Below, piece after piece: positions 8,866 through 17,506 of a stretch of 64,000 bases of DNA. The stretch is from Sphaerisporangium fuscum. Lineage in GTDB: Bacteria; Actinomycetota; Actinomycetes; Streptosporangiales; Streptosporangiaceae. Within the stretch, counting starts at the first letter, position 1. Every line of letters starts with the position of its first letter. Below the pieces are notes generated by a model. The model worked only from the letters and a program-made list of their open reading frames with translations, searched no databases and was not told the DNA's origin. Position numbers and translations under genes: made by a program. The stretch spans positions 1-64,000 of the forward strand of contig NZ_JAHDTF010000028.1 of NCBI RefSeq assembly GCF_018531465.1. The letters run 5' to 3'.

Positions 8866-9803
8866 GACGGGGAGGGGCCGCCGCCCTGGAACTGGGTGAA
8901 GAACTTCCACACTTCCCCGGAGGTCCAGGTCCTCCAGCCGTCGCAGGTGCACCCGTCGATGGGACCGGGGTCGTGACCTGCTCCGTCGAACGCGGCCCAC
9001 ACCACCGGATACCCCGCCCGGCACCCTGAGTAGGCGGTGACGATGTGCGTCAGGCTGCCGTACGCCGGCTCCGGCGGGTTCTGCGGGGCGCAGCCGTTGT
9101 TCCGGACGAACGTGTCACGCAGCTGCCGCCCGGATGAGATGGACAACACGTTGTCCCTGATCCCGTGGAGCCCCATGTAGGCGACGGGCTGGGTGCCGCC
9201 GCTGCACCCGCTGAGGTTCGCGCCGGAATAGACCGCGACGGCACGGAAGACCGCCGGCCGGGCACAGGCGAGCGCGTACGTCATCGCCCCGCCGTAGCTG
9301 AATCCCGAAGAGAAGATTTGCGTCGTGTCGACACACAGGCCCGCTTCGATCTGCCTGATCATGTCGTCGACGAAGGTGACGTCCTGGCCGCCGGAGTTGC
9401 CCCAGCCGTTGTTGATGCCCTGGGGCGCGACGAAGATCGTGCTGTTGTTCGCGTTGTCCGCCAGTCGCCTGAGTCCGTAGTACGACCAGTTGTACCCATC
9501 GGTGCCGCCCGAGTCGACATCGTTGGCGGTGCCGCCCACCCAGTGGAACCCGAAGATCAACCGGTAGGGGTGACCGCTGTCGTAGTTGGCGGGAACACGC
9601 AGGATGTAGCTGCGGTTCTGGCCGCTGCTCACAAGTGAATGCGTACCGCTCGCCAGCGTCGGGGCCCGGCCGCAGCCGGCGGTCGGCGCAGCCGCGACGG
9701 TGCTGCGCGTGGCCGGCGTGGCTCCGCCGAACGCCGTACCCGCCGCTCCCAGGACGAGAAGTGCCGCCGCGGCGATGGCGGTGAACAAGGTTTTATGCCT
9801 CAC
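8451..9803 (-). CDS. Secreted CE1-type esterase with CBM13 lectin
   Basis: 450-residue exported esterase of the PHB-depolymerase/feruloyl-acetylxylan esterase group. GTG 9803 is preceded by AGGAAG and opens a classical signal peptide (KTLFTAIAAAALLVLGAAGTAFG). The alpha/beta-hydrolase domain has RSYILRVPANYD, the oxyanion-side FHWVGG, the nucleophile elbow GFSYGGA and a late DGAGHDPG region with the likely catalytic His. A Pro/Ser/Thr linker leads to a three-repeat ricin-type lectin. It would remove feruloyl or acetyl groups from hemicellulose. The paralogue at 21815 has the same catalytic domain but a CBM2. Confidence 0.88.
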   Translation of the reverse strand: MRHKTLFTAIAAAALLVLGAAGTAFGGATPATRSTVAAAPTAGCGRAPTLASGTHSLVSSGQNRSYILRVPANYDSGHPYRLIFGFHWVGGTANDVDSGGTDGYNWSYYGLRRLADNANNSTIFVAPQGINNGWGNSGGQDVTFVDDMIRQIEAGLCVDTTQIFSSGFSYGGAMTYALACARPAVFRAVAVYSGANLSGCSGGTQPVAYMGLHGIRDNVLSISSGRQLRDTFVRNNGCAPQNPPEPAYGSLTHIVTAYSGCRAGYPVVWAAFDGAGHDPGPIDGCTCDGWRTWTSGEVWKFFTQFQGGGPSPSPSPTPTPPGDTSALKGVGSGRCLDVSGASQANGAQAQIWDCNGQANQQWTSTGSGELRVYGNKCLDVNGAATADGTTVIIWDCNGQNNQKWRINSDGTITAVGAGKCLDVAAAGTANGTKVQIWTCHAGTNQQWTRA

Positions 9804-10433
9804 GTTACGCAGCTTCCTTTGACGATGGGGGATAGGGGGTTTCCTGCTCGTACTTCCTTGAGAAGTGGGATCGTCACTGCATGCGTGGTACTCGCCGGCG
9901 GCGCCACGGGAGGGTGCGTGGCGGGCCGGAGGCCATGAGCCGGGGATGCGGAGCGGTACCCGCGGCCACCGCCTTGCTCCGATCACCGGTCGAACCGGCG
10001 AGAAGGCCTCGAGAGGTGTCCCGGCGGCCTCGGATACTCATTACGGTCCCGTCAGCCAGGACTGTCAAGCATTAAGCGGGCTTATCGTCGGTCCGTCCAT
10101 GCGGCACTTCATGCCGTCGTCGAACCTCTGGTTCTCGTCCGAGCCCCGTCACCTCGGGATACATCGGACCTGGCCCGCCGAGCCTTCCGCGCCCGGGCGT
10201 GCCTGTGCCTGCTCCAGAGCCGGGCGACGAATGAAAATAAGTCCTATTCTTTCAGGCGATCACGAGAGCGGGGATGACCGTCAGCGGTGGAGAAGCGCGG
10301 GGACAGGCCCAGCTCGGCGGCCAGTGCCTGTTCGGGGGCGGCCGGGCGCCGGGGCGCTACCGGCACCGGGCTGGGTGCACCGGGGAGCGGGCCCTGGGGG
10401 AGCGAGGGCCGATCGAAGGGGTGACGTACGGCG
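9804..10433. other. Gene-free stretch with esterase promoter
   Basis: About 630 bp between the esterase start and the GntR stop, both on the minus strand. A minus-strand promoter is visible: TTGACA (10068-10063), 17-bp spacer, CGTAAT (10045-10040), giving a leader of about 230 nt. No credible coding region was found; the short open frames lack family features and ribosome sites. Confidence 0.5.
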
Positions 10434-11204
10434 CTAACGCCGCAGTCGTACCGGATCGGCCGGTCCACTGCGGCGGACGAGCCAGGCCTCGGTGATGTGG
10501 TGGAACATCGCCTCGGCGGCCCCGTCGGGATCGTGGGCGGCGATGCGTTCGTAGATGCGGCGGTGGCCGAGGTTCGAGGCCACGCACAGGGCCCGCTCGG
10601 TCCGGCCCATGTACCGGGCGGTGTTGATGACCTGGCTCTCCAGTGCCCTTACGACGCCACGAGCGATGCGGTTCCCCGACGCCTGCATGATCGTGTCGTG
10701 GAAGGCGCGGTCGCTTTCGGCGTACACGACGTGATCGTCCACGAGCTCGTCCATCCGGTCCACCAGCGCGCGTAGCCGCTCCACCGTGTCCGGGCCGGCC
10801 AGGCGGGCGGCGACGTTCGCCATGTCGGACTCCAGCACGCGCCGCGTGACGACGAGGTCGTCGAGAATGGCCAGGCTCTCGTCCTCGGCGATCGTCGCGG
10901 CGAGGACGAGCTCGTCGAGCATGTCCCACATCGCCGGAGGGTTCACCATGGTGCCGGCGCCCTGGCGGACCTGTACCAGCCCCTTCGCCTGCAGGACTTT
11001 CACGGCTTCCCGGACGACGGTGCGGCTCACGGAGAAGGCTTCGCAGAGCGCGGGCTCGGGGGGCAGGGGCGTCCCCGGCGGGTGCACGCCGCGAACGATG
11101 CGCTCCACCAGCTCGGCCGTGACCGCTCGGGCGAGAGTGGCCGGGCGTCGTACCCAGGCCGGAGGCGCCGGGATACCGCCGGCCGTTTCCTGCGATGCCG
11201 TCAT
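10434..11204 (-). CDS. GntR/FadR family regulator
   Basis: 256-residue repressor. The winged HTH (PPEPALCEAFSVSRTVVREA, then a KVLQAKGLVQVRQGAG wing) is followed by an all-helical FCD effector domain with the metal-site pattern D...AFHDTIMQASGN and a later HRRIYERIAAHD. ATG 11204 is chosen because GGAGGGG lies about 5 nt upstream; an in-frame upstream start at 11240 has none. It is divergent from the system-2 importer and enolase-family enzyme. The FCD domain suits a sugar-acid effector, in line with that enzyme. Confidence 0.9.
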   Translation of the reverse strand: MTASQETAGGIPAPPAWVRRPATLARAVTAELVERIVRGVHPPGTPLPPEPALCEAFSVSRTVVREAVKVLQAKGLVQVRQGAGTMVNPPAMWDMLDELVLAATIAEDESLAILDDLVVTRRVLESDMANVAARLAGPDTVERLRALVDRMDELVDDHVVYAESDRAFHDTIMQASGNRIARGVVRALESQVINTARYMGRTERALCVASNLGHRRIYERIAAHDPDGAAEAMFHHITEAWLVRRSGPADPVRLRR

Positions 11205-11260
11205 ATCCCCCTCCGGGTGGCCTGGCGAGGACAGCGCCACCGCGTCAGTATAAGTGACCC

Positions 11261-11292
11261 GTATTGACGTAAGACGTCATACGAGTTACGTT
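11261..11292 (+). promoter_or_regulatory. Promoter overlapped by GntR operator
   Basis: TTGACG (11264-11269), 17-bp spacer and TACGTT (11287-11292) form the promoter of the system-2 operon. An inverted repeat, GTAT(T)GACGT...ACGTCATAC (11261-11282), covers the -35 and spacer and resembles FadR-type operators. The adjacent GntR protein is the obvious ligand. Confidence 0.7.
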
Positions 11293-11341
11293 TCCGGCGA
11301 GATGGCCGGGTCCATCGGCCGCTCTCGGAGAGTGAGCAGCT

Positions 11342-12619
11342 ATGAAGCAGCGAGTGGTGTGGTCGGTCCTGGTGGTCGCAGGCCTGACCCTGACCGGCTG
11401 CGGGAGTGCGGCACGGACGGACTCCTCGTCCGCGGCCTCCCGGCAGAAGCAGCAGAAACTCGTGGTCTGGGACTGGAAGTCCGGTGAACCGGCGGCCGCC
11501 GCGTACGTCGAGAAGGCGAAGGCCGACTTCGTCAAGCGGCATCCCGGCGTCACCGTCGAGTTCGTCGCCCAGCCGTACGACCAGTACTACACCTTGCTCG
11601 GCACGGCCATCCAGTCCAGGAACGGGCCCGACGTCATGCTCTTCAACGGAGGCGGCCAGATCCGCGACCGGGTCGACGCGCTCCTTCCGCTGGACCAGTA
11701 CGTGGCCCAGGACAAGAGCCGGCTGGCGGGCTGGGACGCGTTCTCGAAGGACGGCAAGATCTACGCCGCGCCGGTGACCCTGCAGGGACATCCGATCTAC
11801 TACAACAAGACGCTCTACAAGAAGGCCGGTCTCGACCCGGCGAACCCGCCCAGGACATGGGACGAGTTCGTCGGCGACTGCGCCGCCATCAAGAAGGCGA
11901 CGGGGGCCGCGTGCTTCGCGCTCGGCAACAAGGAAGGCTTCGGAATCCAGTTCTTCATGTCCGGCCTGGGATCCGGCATCCTGACGCCTCAGGAGTACGA
12001 CGACTGGATCGCCGGCAAGCGCGACTGGACCTCTCCCCATGTGCGGCGGATCTTCGAGCTGTGGAAGGACGCCGGCGACAAAGGGCTGAACAACGACGGC
12101 GCCAACTCCACCGCCATGTTCACGGACATCTTCAGGGTCTTCGAGAGCGGCAAGGCCGCTCACATCATCGGACTGATGTCGGACGTCGGGCACTGGAAGG
12201 ACTTCGGCGAGTTCCTGCCGCCCGATGAGATCGGCGTCATGCGGGCACCCGTCGTCACCGAGGGAGCCACTCCGAGCCTTCCGTACGACGGCGGCATCGG
12301 CTACGCGGTCGCCAGATGGACGAAGGCCCCGCAGCTGGCCGCGGACCTGGTCCGATCCCTGACCTCGACCGACGCCTTGACCGCGTTCTACTCCAAGGCC
12401 GGCGCGATCGCGTCCGACACCACGATCGACGTCTCGCAGGCCGGCCCGGCCGTCGCCGCGATCGTGCCCGAGATCAAGACCGGCAGGCCCGCCCTGCACG
12501 TCGCGCTGTCCTCCAAGACCCTGGATCTGATGGGAAGACTGTCCCAGCAGCTCCTGAGCGGGTCGACCACCGTGGACAAGGCCGTGAAGCAGCTGGCCGC
12601 CTCCGACCGGGCCGGCTGA
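11342..12619 (+). CDS. ABC sugar-binding lipoprotein (system 2)
   Basis: Extracellular solute-binding protein (family 1) of 425 residues, with signal peptide and lipobox LTGC followed by GSAARTDSSS. The mature domain begins KLVVWDWKSGEP and has the conserved IYAAPVTLQGHPIYYNKTLY segment. It is the first gene of the operon controlled from 11261. The operon ends with a mandelate-racemase-like enzyme, so the ligand could be a sugar acid or an oligosaccharide containing one (inference). Confidence 0.9.
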   Translation: MKQRVVWSVLVVAGLTLTGCGSAARTDSSSAASRQKQQKLVVWDWKSGEPAAAAYVEKAKADFVKRHPGVTVEFVAQPYDQYYTLLGTAIQSRNGPDVMLFNGGGQIRDRVDALLPLDQYVAQDKSRLAGWDAFSKDGKIYAAPVTLQGHPIYYNKTLYKKAGLDPANPPRTWDEFVGDCAAIKKATGAACFALGNKEGFGIQFFMSGLGSGILTPQEYDDWIAGKRDWTSPHVRRIFELWKDAGDKGLNNDGANSTAMFTDIFRVFESGKAAHIIGLMSDVGHWKDFGEFLPPDEIGVMRAPVVTEGATPSLPYDGGIGYAVARWTKAPQLAADLVRSLTSTDALTAFYSKAGAIASDTTIDVSQAGPAVAAIVPEIKTGRPALHVALSSKTLDLMGRLSQQLLSGSTTVDKAVKQLAASDRAG

Positions 12620-12623
12620 TCGC

Positions 12624-13610
12624 GTGCCGCCCGGAGGTTCGTCGCCGTTGGTCCGCCTGGCCGGTTCCGGGCGGACCGAGGGCGCGACGACGAAACAGGA
12701 GGGAGGCCACAGGGACTCCCGTACGGCCACCCGGCCGGCCCCCCGTGGGGCGCGCGCCGAACGCCTCGCGCCCTACGTCCTGGTGGCCCCGGCCGTACTG
12801 GTCCTCGTGACGCTGCGGCTGTGGCCGCTGGTCCTGGGGATCGACTTCTCCTTCACCGGTGACGGCGAGCTCAACGGGACCCCGGTCGGTCTGAGCAATT
12901 ACCTGGAGCTGGCCGGCGACCCGTTGTTCCGCACCTCGCTGAGCAACGTCGGGCTGCTGGTGCTGCTCCTCCCCGTGGCGGTGGCGATCCCGGGCCTGCT
13001 CGCGACCTTCATCTACCTGCGCGTGCCGGGTCACCGGGTCTACCGCAGCGTCTACTTCTTCCCCGCCGTGCTCTCACCGGTGATCGTCGGTGCGATCGTC
13101 AACCTCATGCTCGGGTTCGACGGCCCGTTGAACGCCGTCCTCGGGATGATCGGTCTCGGACCGGTCGACTGGCTCGGCGATCCGGGCATCGCCATGTTCA
13201 CGGTTGTCGGTGTGCACATGTGGGCGACGTTCGGGATGGCCCTGGTGGTGTTCCTCGCCGGTTTCAGCACCTTGGACGCCTCGCTGCTCGACGCCGCCCG
13301 CGTGGACGGCGCGTCGCTGCGCCAGGTCATCTGGCACGTGATCATCCCCGGCCTGACGCGCACCATCCAGTTCGTCTTCGTGACCACGATGATCGGGATG
13401 CTGACGTCCATGTTCGGCCTGCTCTTCGTCATGACCAGCGGGGGCCCGGAGGGATCGACCTACCTGCCGGAGTACTACATCTGGCACCAGCAGGGACAGA
13501 TGAACCGGCCGGCGCTCGCCTCGGCCGCGTCGACGGTTCTCTTCGTCGTCATGCTCGTGGTGGGGCTCCTGCAGATCACACTGCTCCGCCGCACGGGAAG
13601 GCAGGACTGA
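12624..13610 (+). CDS. ABC sugar permease, MalF type (system 2)
   Basis: Membrane permease of up to 328 residues. The first helix (YVLVAPAVLVLVTLRLWPLVLG) starts near residue 51. The EAA-like loop is SLLDAARVDGASLRQVIWHVIIPG. The start is uncertain: GTG 12624 is 4 nt after the previous stop but lacks a ribosome site, while TTG 12648 has GGAGG about 11 nt upstream. The basic N-terminal tail is variable either way. The stop overlaps the next ATG (TGATG). Confidence 0.85.
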   Translation: MPPGGSSPLVRLAGSGRTEGATTKQEGGHRDSRTATRPAPRGARAERLAPYVLVAPAVLVLVTLRLWPLVLGIDFSFTGDGELNGTPVGLSNYLELAGDPLFRTSLSNVGLLVLLLPVAVAIPGLLATFIYLRVPGHRVYRSVYFFPAVLSPVIVGAIVNLMLGFDGPLNAVLGMIGLGPVDWLGDPGIAMFTVVGVHMWATFGMALVVFLAGFSTLDASLLDAARVDGASLRQVIWHVIIPGLTRTIQFVFVTTMIGMLTSMFGLLFVMTSGGPEGSTYLPEYYIWHQQGQMNRPALASAASTVLFVVMLVVGLLQITLLRRTGRQD

Positions 13611-14437
13611 TGCCGGGCACGCGTCTGGCCAGGTGGGTGGCCGCCGTTCCGATGGCCGCTCTCGCGTTGGCGACGATCTATCCTCTCGTGTTCACCGCCA
13701 ACGTCGCGATGAAGACCCGGCGCGACTACGTCCTCGACCGGTTCTCCCCGGTGCGCTCCCTGCGCTGGGACAACATCGCGGAGGCATGGGCCGGTGCCGG
13801 GATGGCGCGGTACTTCGCCAACTCGCTGGTCGTCGTGGCGTTCGCCGTGGCCCTGCTGCTGTTGCTGGGCTCGATGGCGGGTTTCGCGCTGGGCCGGCTG
13901 CGGTTCCGTGGTTCTTCGGTGGTCTTCCTGGGCTGTCTCGCGGGGCTGTTCATCCCGTTCCAGGTGATCATGGTGCCGCTCACCAGGATCATGGCGGACA
14001 GCGGCCTCGTCGACACCTACCCGGGACTGATCCTGGCCTACGTCGCGCAGTTCCTCCCGTTCACCGTCTTCCTGATGACGAGCCACTACAGGACCATTCC
14101 GTCGGAGATCGTCGACGCGGCCAGGATCGACGGGAACACGGTGTACGGCGTGTACCGGCGGATCATGCTGCCGCTGGGGGTGCCGGCGCTGCTGTCGGTC
14201 GGCATCCTCGACACCCTCTTCTGCTGGAACGACGTGCTCATCTCTCTGCTGATGATGCCGTCGCCCGAGCACCGCACCCTGATGACCGGAGTGAACTCGC
14301 TGCGCGGGCAGTACTCCGATGACATCCCCACCTTCGCCTCGGGGGTCCTGATCGCGGCGATACCCGTGCTGCTGATCTATCTGGTCCTCCAGCGCCAGAT
14401 CGCCGACGGCGTCACCGCCGGTTCCACGAAGGGCTGA
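13610..14437 (+). CDS. ABC sugar permease, MalG type (system 2)
   Basis: 275-residue permease. Its first helix is in the first 30 residues, the EAA loop reads EIVDAARIDGNTVYGVYRRIMLP, and the C-terminus is IADGVTAGSTKG. ATG 13610 overlaps the preceding stop, so translation is coupled. The enolase-family gene follows 1 nt after the stop. Confidence 0.92.
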   Translation: MPGTRLARWVAAVPMAALALATIYPLVFTANVAMKTRRDYVLDRFSPVRSLRWDNIAEAWAGAGMARYFANSLVVVAFAVALLLLLGSMAGFALGRLRFRGSSVVFLGCLAGLFIPFQVIMVPLTRIMADSGLVDTYPGLILAYVAQFLPFTVFLMTSHYRTIPSEIVDAARIDGNTVYGVYRRIMLPLGVPALLSVGILDTLFCWNDVLISLLMMPSPEHRTLMTGVNSLRGQYSDDIPTFASGVLIAAIPVLLIYLVLQRQIADGVTAGSTKG

Positions 14438-14438
14438 C

Positions 14439-15638
14439 ATGCGGATCACGGGATATCGGACCACGACGACGGTTCAGGAATGGGGCCGGCCGGTCGGTGA
14501 CGCCAACGGTGTCTTCGCCGACGGGGCCGTCCCGGTGCCGGTCGTCATGGTGGACACCGACGAGGGGATCACCGGCGTCGGCCTCGGGCCGCACGTGGAG
14601 ATCGACGCCGTGTGGGCCGCGATCGAGGGCGAGGATCCACGCGGCGTGACGGCGCTCTACGACCGCATGTTGCGCCAGACGTTCAAGGCGGGGCACGCGG
14701 GAGCCGTGTTCGGCACGATCGGCGCACTCGACACCGCGCTGTGGGACATCAAGGCGCAGGCGGCCGGTGAACCGCTCTGGCGCCTGCTGGGCGGACGCGA
14801 CAGAAGGGTTCCCGCCTACGCTTCGGGCCTGGACATCGGCCTGACCGACGACGCCCTCGTCTCGGTCTACCAGGTGTACGCCCAGCACGGTCTGCGCGCG
14901 GCGAAGATCAAGGGTGGCCTCGACATCGAACGCGACCGGCACCGCCTGACGTTGGTACGCGACGTCCTGACCGAGGCCGGGCGCGGATCACGGCCGGGTC
15001 TCATGCTCGATGTGAACGAGGCCTGGACGCGCAAGCAGGCGGTCCGGCACGTGTGCGAGCTGGAGCGCAGCCTGGATCTCACCTGGATCGAGGAGCCGGT
15101 GCGGCGGTGGGACGCCGAAGGCCTCGCCGCCGTCGGCCGTGGCATCCGCGCCTCGGTCGCCACCGGGGAGAACCTCACCGGGCTCGAGCAGTTCCGTCCG
15201 CTGCTGGCCGCGGGGGCCGTCGACGTCGTGCAGACGGCCGCGGTCTGGGGGGTGTCCCACTTCCTGCGGGTGTCCGCTCTGGCGCACGCCCATGACCTGC
15301 CGGTGAGCCCGATCGGCACCACGCCGGTCGGGCTGCTGCACGCCGCGACGTCGGTGCCGAACCACATGGCCAGCGAGCTTCAGGACCTGCGCCCGCCACT
15401 CGGGATATCGCTCGACCTGTACGTCGAGGACGGCGCGTTCATCCTCGGAGACGCGCCGGGGCTCGGCATCACCCTCGACGAGCAGGCCATCAGCGCCTGC
15501 ACCCGGCGGCCGGACGCCAGGGCCGCAGGGGGCCCCAACATCCGGCCGGAGCACGCCGGACGACGACTGCTGCCGGTGACCGGCGGCCTTCAGGCGGAGC
15601 GGTCACCGGGAGGAGTCAGCGGTAGCCGGCGGCGATGA
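14439..15638 (+). CDS. Mandelate racemase/enolase superfamily protein
   Basis: 399-residue cytosolic enzyme, probably a sugar-acid dehydratase or epimerase. The N-terminal capping domain is residues 1-115 and the barrel follows. The KxK base motif is AAKIKGG (K156, K158). Likely metal ligands are D191 (LMLDVNEAW), E218/E219 (WIEEP) and E244 (ATGEN). The Asp-His dyad usual in the mandelate-racemase subgroup is missing: the QPD position reads QTA (residues 265-267) and the later PH position reads PI (291-292). A 40-residue Arg/Gly-rich tail is extra, and its last 23 nt overlap the convergent GH54 gene. It is the last gene of the system-2 operon. Substrate unknown. Confidence 0.85.
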   Translation: MRITGYRTTTTVQEWGRPVGDANGVFADGAVPVPVVMVDTDEGITGVGLGPHVEIDAVWAAIEGEDPRGVTALYDRMLRQTFKAGHAGAVFGTIGALDTALWDIKAQAAGEPLWRLLGGRDRRVPAYASGLDIGLTDDALVSVYQVYAQHGLRAAKIKGGLDIERDRHRLTLVRDVLTEAGRGSRPGLMLDVNEAWTRKQAVRHVCELERSLDLTWIEEPVRRWDAEGLAAVGRGIRASVATGENLTGLEQFRPLLAAGAVDVVQTAAVWGVSHFLRVSALAHAHDLPVSPIGTTPVGLLHAATSVPNHMASELQDLRPPLGISLDLYVEDGAFILGDAPGLGITLDEQAISACTRRPDARAAGGPNIRPEHAGRRLLPVTGGLQAERSPGGVSGSRRR

Positions 15639-17133
15639 CGTCGGCCTGGACGGCGTTATCCACGGCGTCGGTGGGGTAGCCGGCGACCATGGCCCCTTCA
15701 TAGAAGGTGCCCGCGCTGAGGTTGGCGCCGCCGCCGGGCTTGCAGCAGTCGCCGCCGCTGCCCAAGACGATGGCACCCTGCTTCTTCATCGGGCTGTAGC
15801 CGTTGGGGAGCGAGCCGTCGTACAGCGTGTACAGGCTGCCGGACTGGGCGTTGCCGCCCTTGATGGCGAACCGGGTCGTGCCGTTGTTCTTCAGGGTGGC
15901 GGTGACGAACTTGTGGGGGAAGGCCCGCTGGTTGGGGTTCCACGACTGGCTGCCACCGGGGTAGAGCCCCCATTCGAGGTCGGCCTGGACCCACGGGCCG
16001 GTTCCCTGACAGCCGCCGAACCAGCATTGGGTGCTGAAGTTGATGGCGTCCATCGCACCGGCGGCGTCGGCCTTCCTGGTCGTCTCGCTGTTGCCGTAGT
16101 CGAAGCAGCAGCCGCCGTTGACGTGGGTGCCGCTGGTCACCATGTACATGCCCTCCGGCGCGCTGCCGGTGGGAACGCCGGTCAGGTGACCGTCCCGCCA
16201 GTAGCTGTTGCCGGGGTTGATGTAGAGCGAATAGGCCTTGCCGCCGCCGACGGTGAGCGACTCGGTGGTCGCGGTCGCGGGCCTGCTCTGCGGGGAGCCG
16301 GGGACCACGCTGGAGCCCTGGTACCACAGGTCGTTGCCCCGTCCGGACTGGTCGTACACGACGGTGATGACGCAGGTGGTGCCGGCGCAGAAGGAGTCCT
16401 GGGCCGCGGCGTCGGCGGCCCCGCCCGCGGTCAGGACGCCGATGTTCCGGGTCGTGTTGTCGGAGGAGCGCCTGACCTGGTACAGGTTGCCGCCGTAGGA
16501 GCCGTAGAGCGCCCGGGTCGTGCTGTGCGCGGCCACGCACGGTGTGCCGCCCGAGGCGTAGATGTCGCATGGGCGCGCGCCGGGCGGGGGCGGCGTGGGG
16601 CTGGTCTCGGCCCCGGTGCTCCACCTCTGGTTGGTGCCGCCGTGGCAGGTCCAGATCTGGACCTTGGTGCCGTTGGCGGTGCCGGCGGCGGCCACGTCCA
16701 GGCACTTGCCGGCGCCGACGGCGGTGATGGTGCCGTCGTTGTTGATGCGCCATTTCTGGTTGTTCTGGCCGTTGCAGTCCCAGATGATCACGGTTGTGCC
16801 GTCGGCGGTGGCGGCGCCGTTGACGTCCAGGCACTTGTTCCCGTAGACCCGCAACTCGCCGGAGGCGGTCGGTGTCCACTGCTGGTTGGCCTGACCGTTG
16901 CAGTCCCAGATCTGCGCCTGGGCACCGTTCGCCTGTGAGGCGCCGCTGACGTCCAGGCAGCGCCCCGACCCCACACCCACCAGTGGCGAGGTCGCCGCCG
17001 AGGCCGGTACCGACCATGTCAACACGGCGGCCAGGAGTGCCGTCACCGCCGCCACGACGGACGCGACGACGGCCCTCGGATGGCGCCGCCCACGCGGCGC
17101 ACGGCCCCATAAGGGAACGGATGAAGGTTGCAT
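15616..17133 (-). CDS. Secreted GH54 alpha-L-arabinofuranosidase with N-terminal CBM13
   Basis: 505-residue exoenzyme. ATG 17133 follows AAGGAG; a 47-residue signal region with a long Ala/Val core ends near ASAA. The order is lectin first (three QxW repeats), then a Pro linker, then a complete GH54 catalytic domain starting PCDIYASGGTPCVAAHSTTR. The GH54 nucleophile (ADLEWGLY) and acid/base (VLGSGGDCC) motifs are present. The C-terminal CBM42 of fungal AbfB is absent and is replaced functionally by the N-terminal lectin. It would release arabinofuranose from arabinoxylan or arabinan. Its stop overlaps the preceding plus-strand gene by 23 nt. Confidence 0.92.
   Translation of the reverse strand: MQPSSVPLWGRAPRGRRHPRAVVASVVAAVTALLAAVLTWSVPASAATSPLVGVGSGRCLDVSGASQANGAQAQIWDCNGQANQQWTPTASGELRVYGNKCLDVNGAATADGTTVIIWDCNGQNNQKWRINNDGTITAVGAGKCLDVAAAGTANGTKVQIWTCHGGTNQRWSTGAETSPTPPPPGARPCDIYASGGTPCVAAHSTTRALYGSYGGNLYQVRRSSDNTTRNIGVLTAGGAADAAAQDSFCAGTTCVITVVYDQSGRGNDLWYQGSSVVPGSPQSRPATATTESLTVGGGKAYSLYINPGNSYWRDGHLTGVPTGSAPEGMYMVTSGTHVNGGCCFDYGNSETTRKADAAGAMDAINFSTQCWFGGCQGTGPWVQADLEWGLYPGGSQSWNPNQRAFPHKFVTATLKNNGTTRFAIKGGNAQSGSLYTLYDGSLPNGYSPMKKQGAIVLGSGGDCCKPGGGANLSAGTFYEGAMVAGYPTDAVDNAVQADVIAAGYR
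16618..16978 (-). repeat. Group A lectin cassette copy 3
   Basis: N-terminally placed version of the lectin module. Alleles: TTV, NND, CHGG, ending RWSTG. It differs from copies 2 and 4 at TPTASGELR, where it matches the group B lectins at 26725 and 28498 instead. Confidence 0.85.
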
Positions 17134-17285
17134 GGGCGTACTCCTTGGGAGTAGGGCATGGCCGAGACGGCCGCGGGTCCCGCCGGGAGACGGTACGCGC
17201 CCGCCTGACGGGCGCCGAGGACCGGAGCGCCCCGATCCGGGAACAGGGCGTGAGGGCCGCTCGGAAATCGATCGCCACGATCGAC

Positions 17286-17299
17286 GCGAATCGATTCGC
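17286..17299. promoter_or_regulatory. Operator box GCGAATCGATTCGC
   Basis: Perfect 14-bp palindrome with central CG, 153 bp before the GH54 start and downstream of its promoter. It contains the CGAATCGATTCG core also found at 21443 and 25395 and, with one change, at 1425 and 27159. Confidence 0.65.
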
Positions 17300-17348
17300 C
17301 AACGTACGGAATCCGCTGAGGAGGGGAGACGGCGGGTGTACAGCGAAG

Positions 17349-17376
17349 CACATACGACGGGCGAACCGCCTGTCAA
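17349..17376 (-). promoter_or_regulatory. Promoter of GH54 gene
   Basis: On the minus strand: TTGACA (17376-17371), 16-bp spacer, TATGTG (17354-17349), followed by CTTCGCTG. The -10 region resembles the promoters at 21563 and 25583. Confidence 0.6.
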
Positions 17377-17457
17377 GGCTCCGCCTCGTCCGCTGTCCGC
17401 GGGAGGCTCTCCCGGTGGTTCCCATCGGCGCGGCTCGCACTCCGCCGAGCCCGGCTC

Positions 17458-17472
17458 GATGAAACGTTCATC
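17458..17472. promoter_or_regulatory. Operator-like 15-mer GATGAAACGTTCATC
   Basis: Six-bp perfect arms GATGAA/TTCATC around ACG. The exact reverse complement occurs at 25472-25486, again upstream of a minus-strand glycosidase gene. It lies in the 373-bp gene-free stretch 17134-17506 together with the GH54 promoter and palindrome. Confidence 0.55.
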
Positions 17473-17506
17473 CGGCCGGCCCGCGGGCACACGTCCGGCC
17501 CGAGGG

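Noticed and set aside
10244..10468. Small Pro-rich open frame on the minus strand
   Set aside because: Overlaps the GntR gene end in another frame and has no ribosome site.
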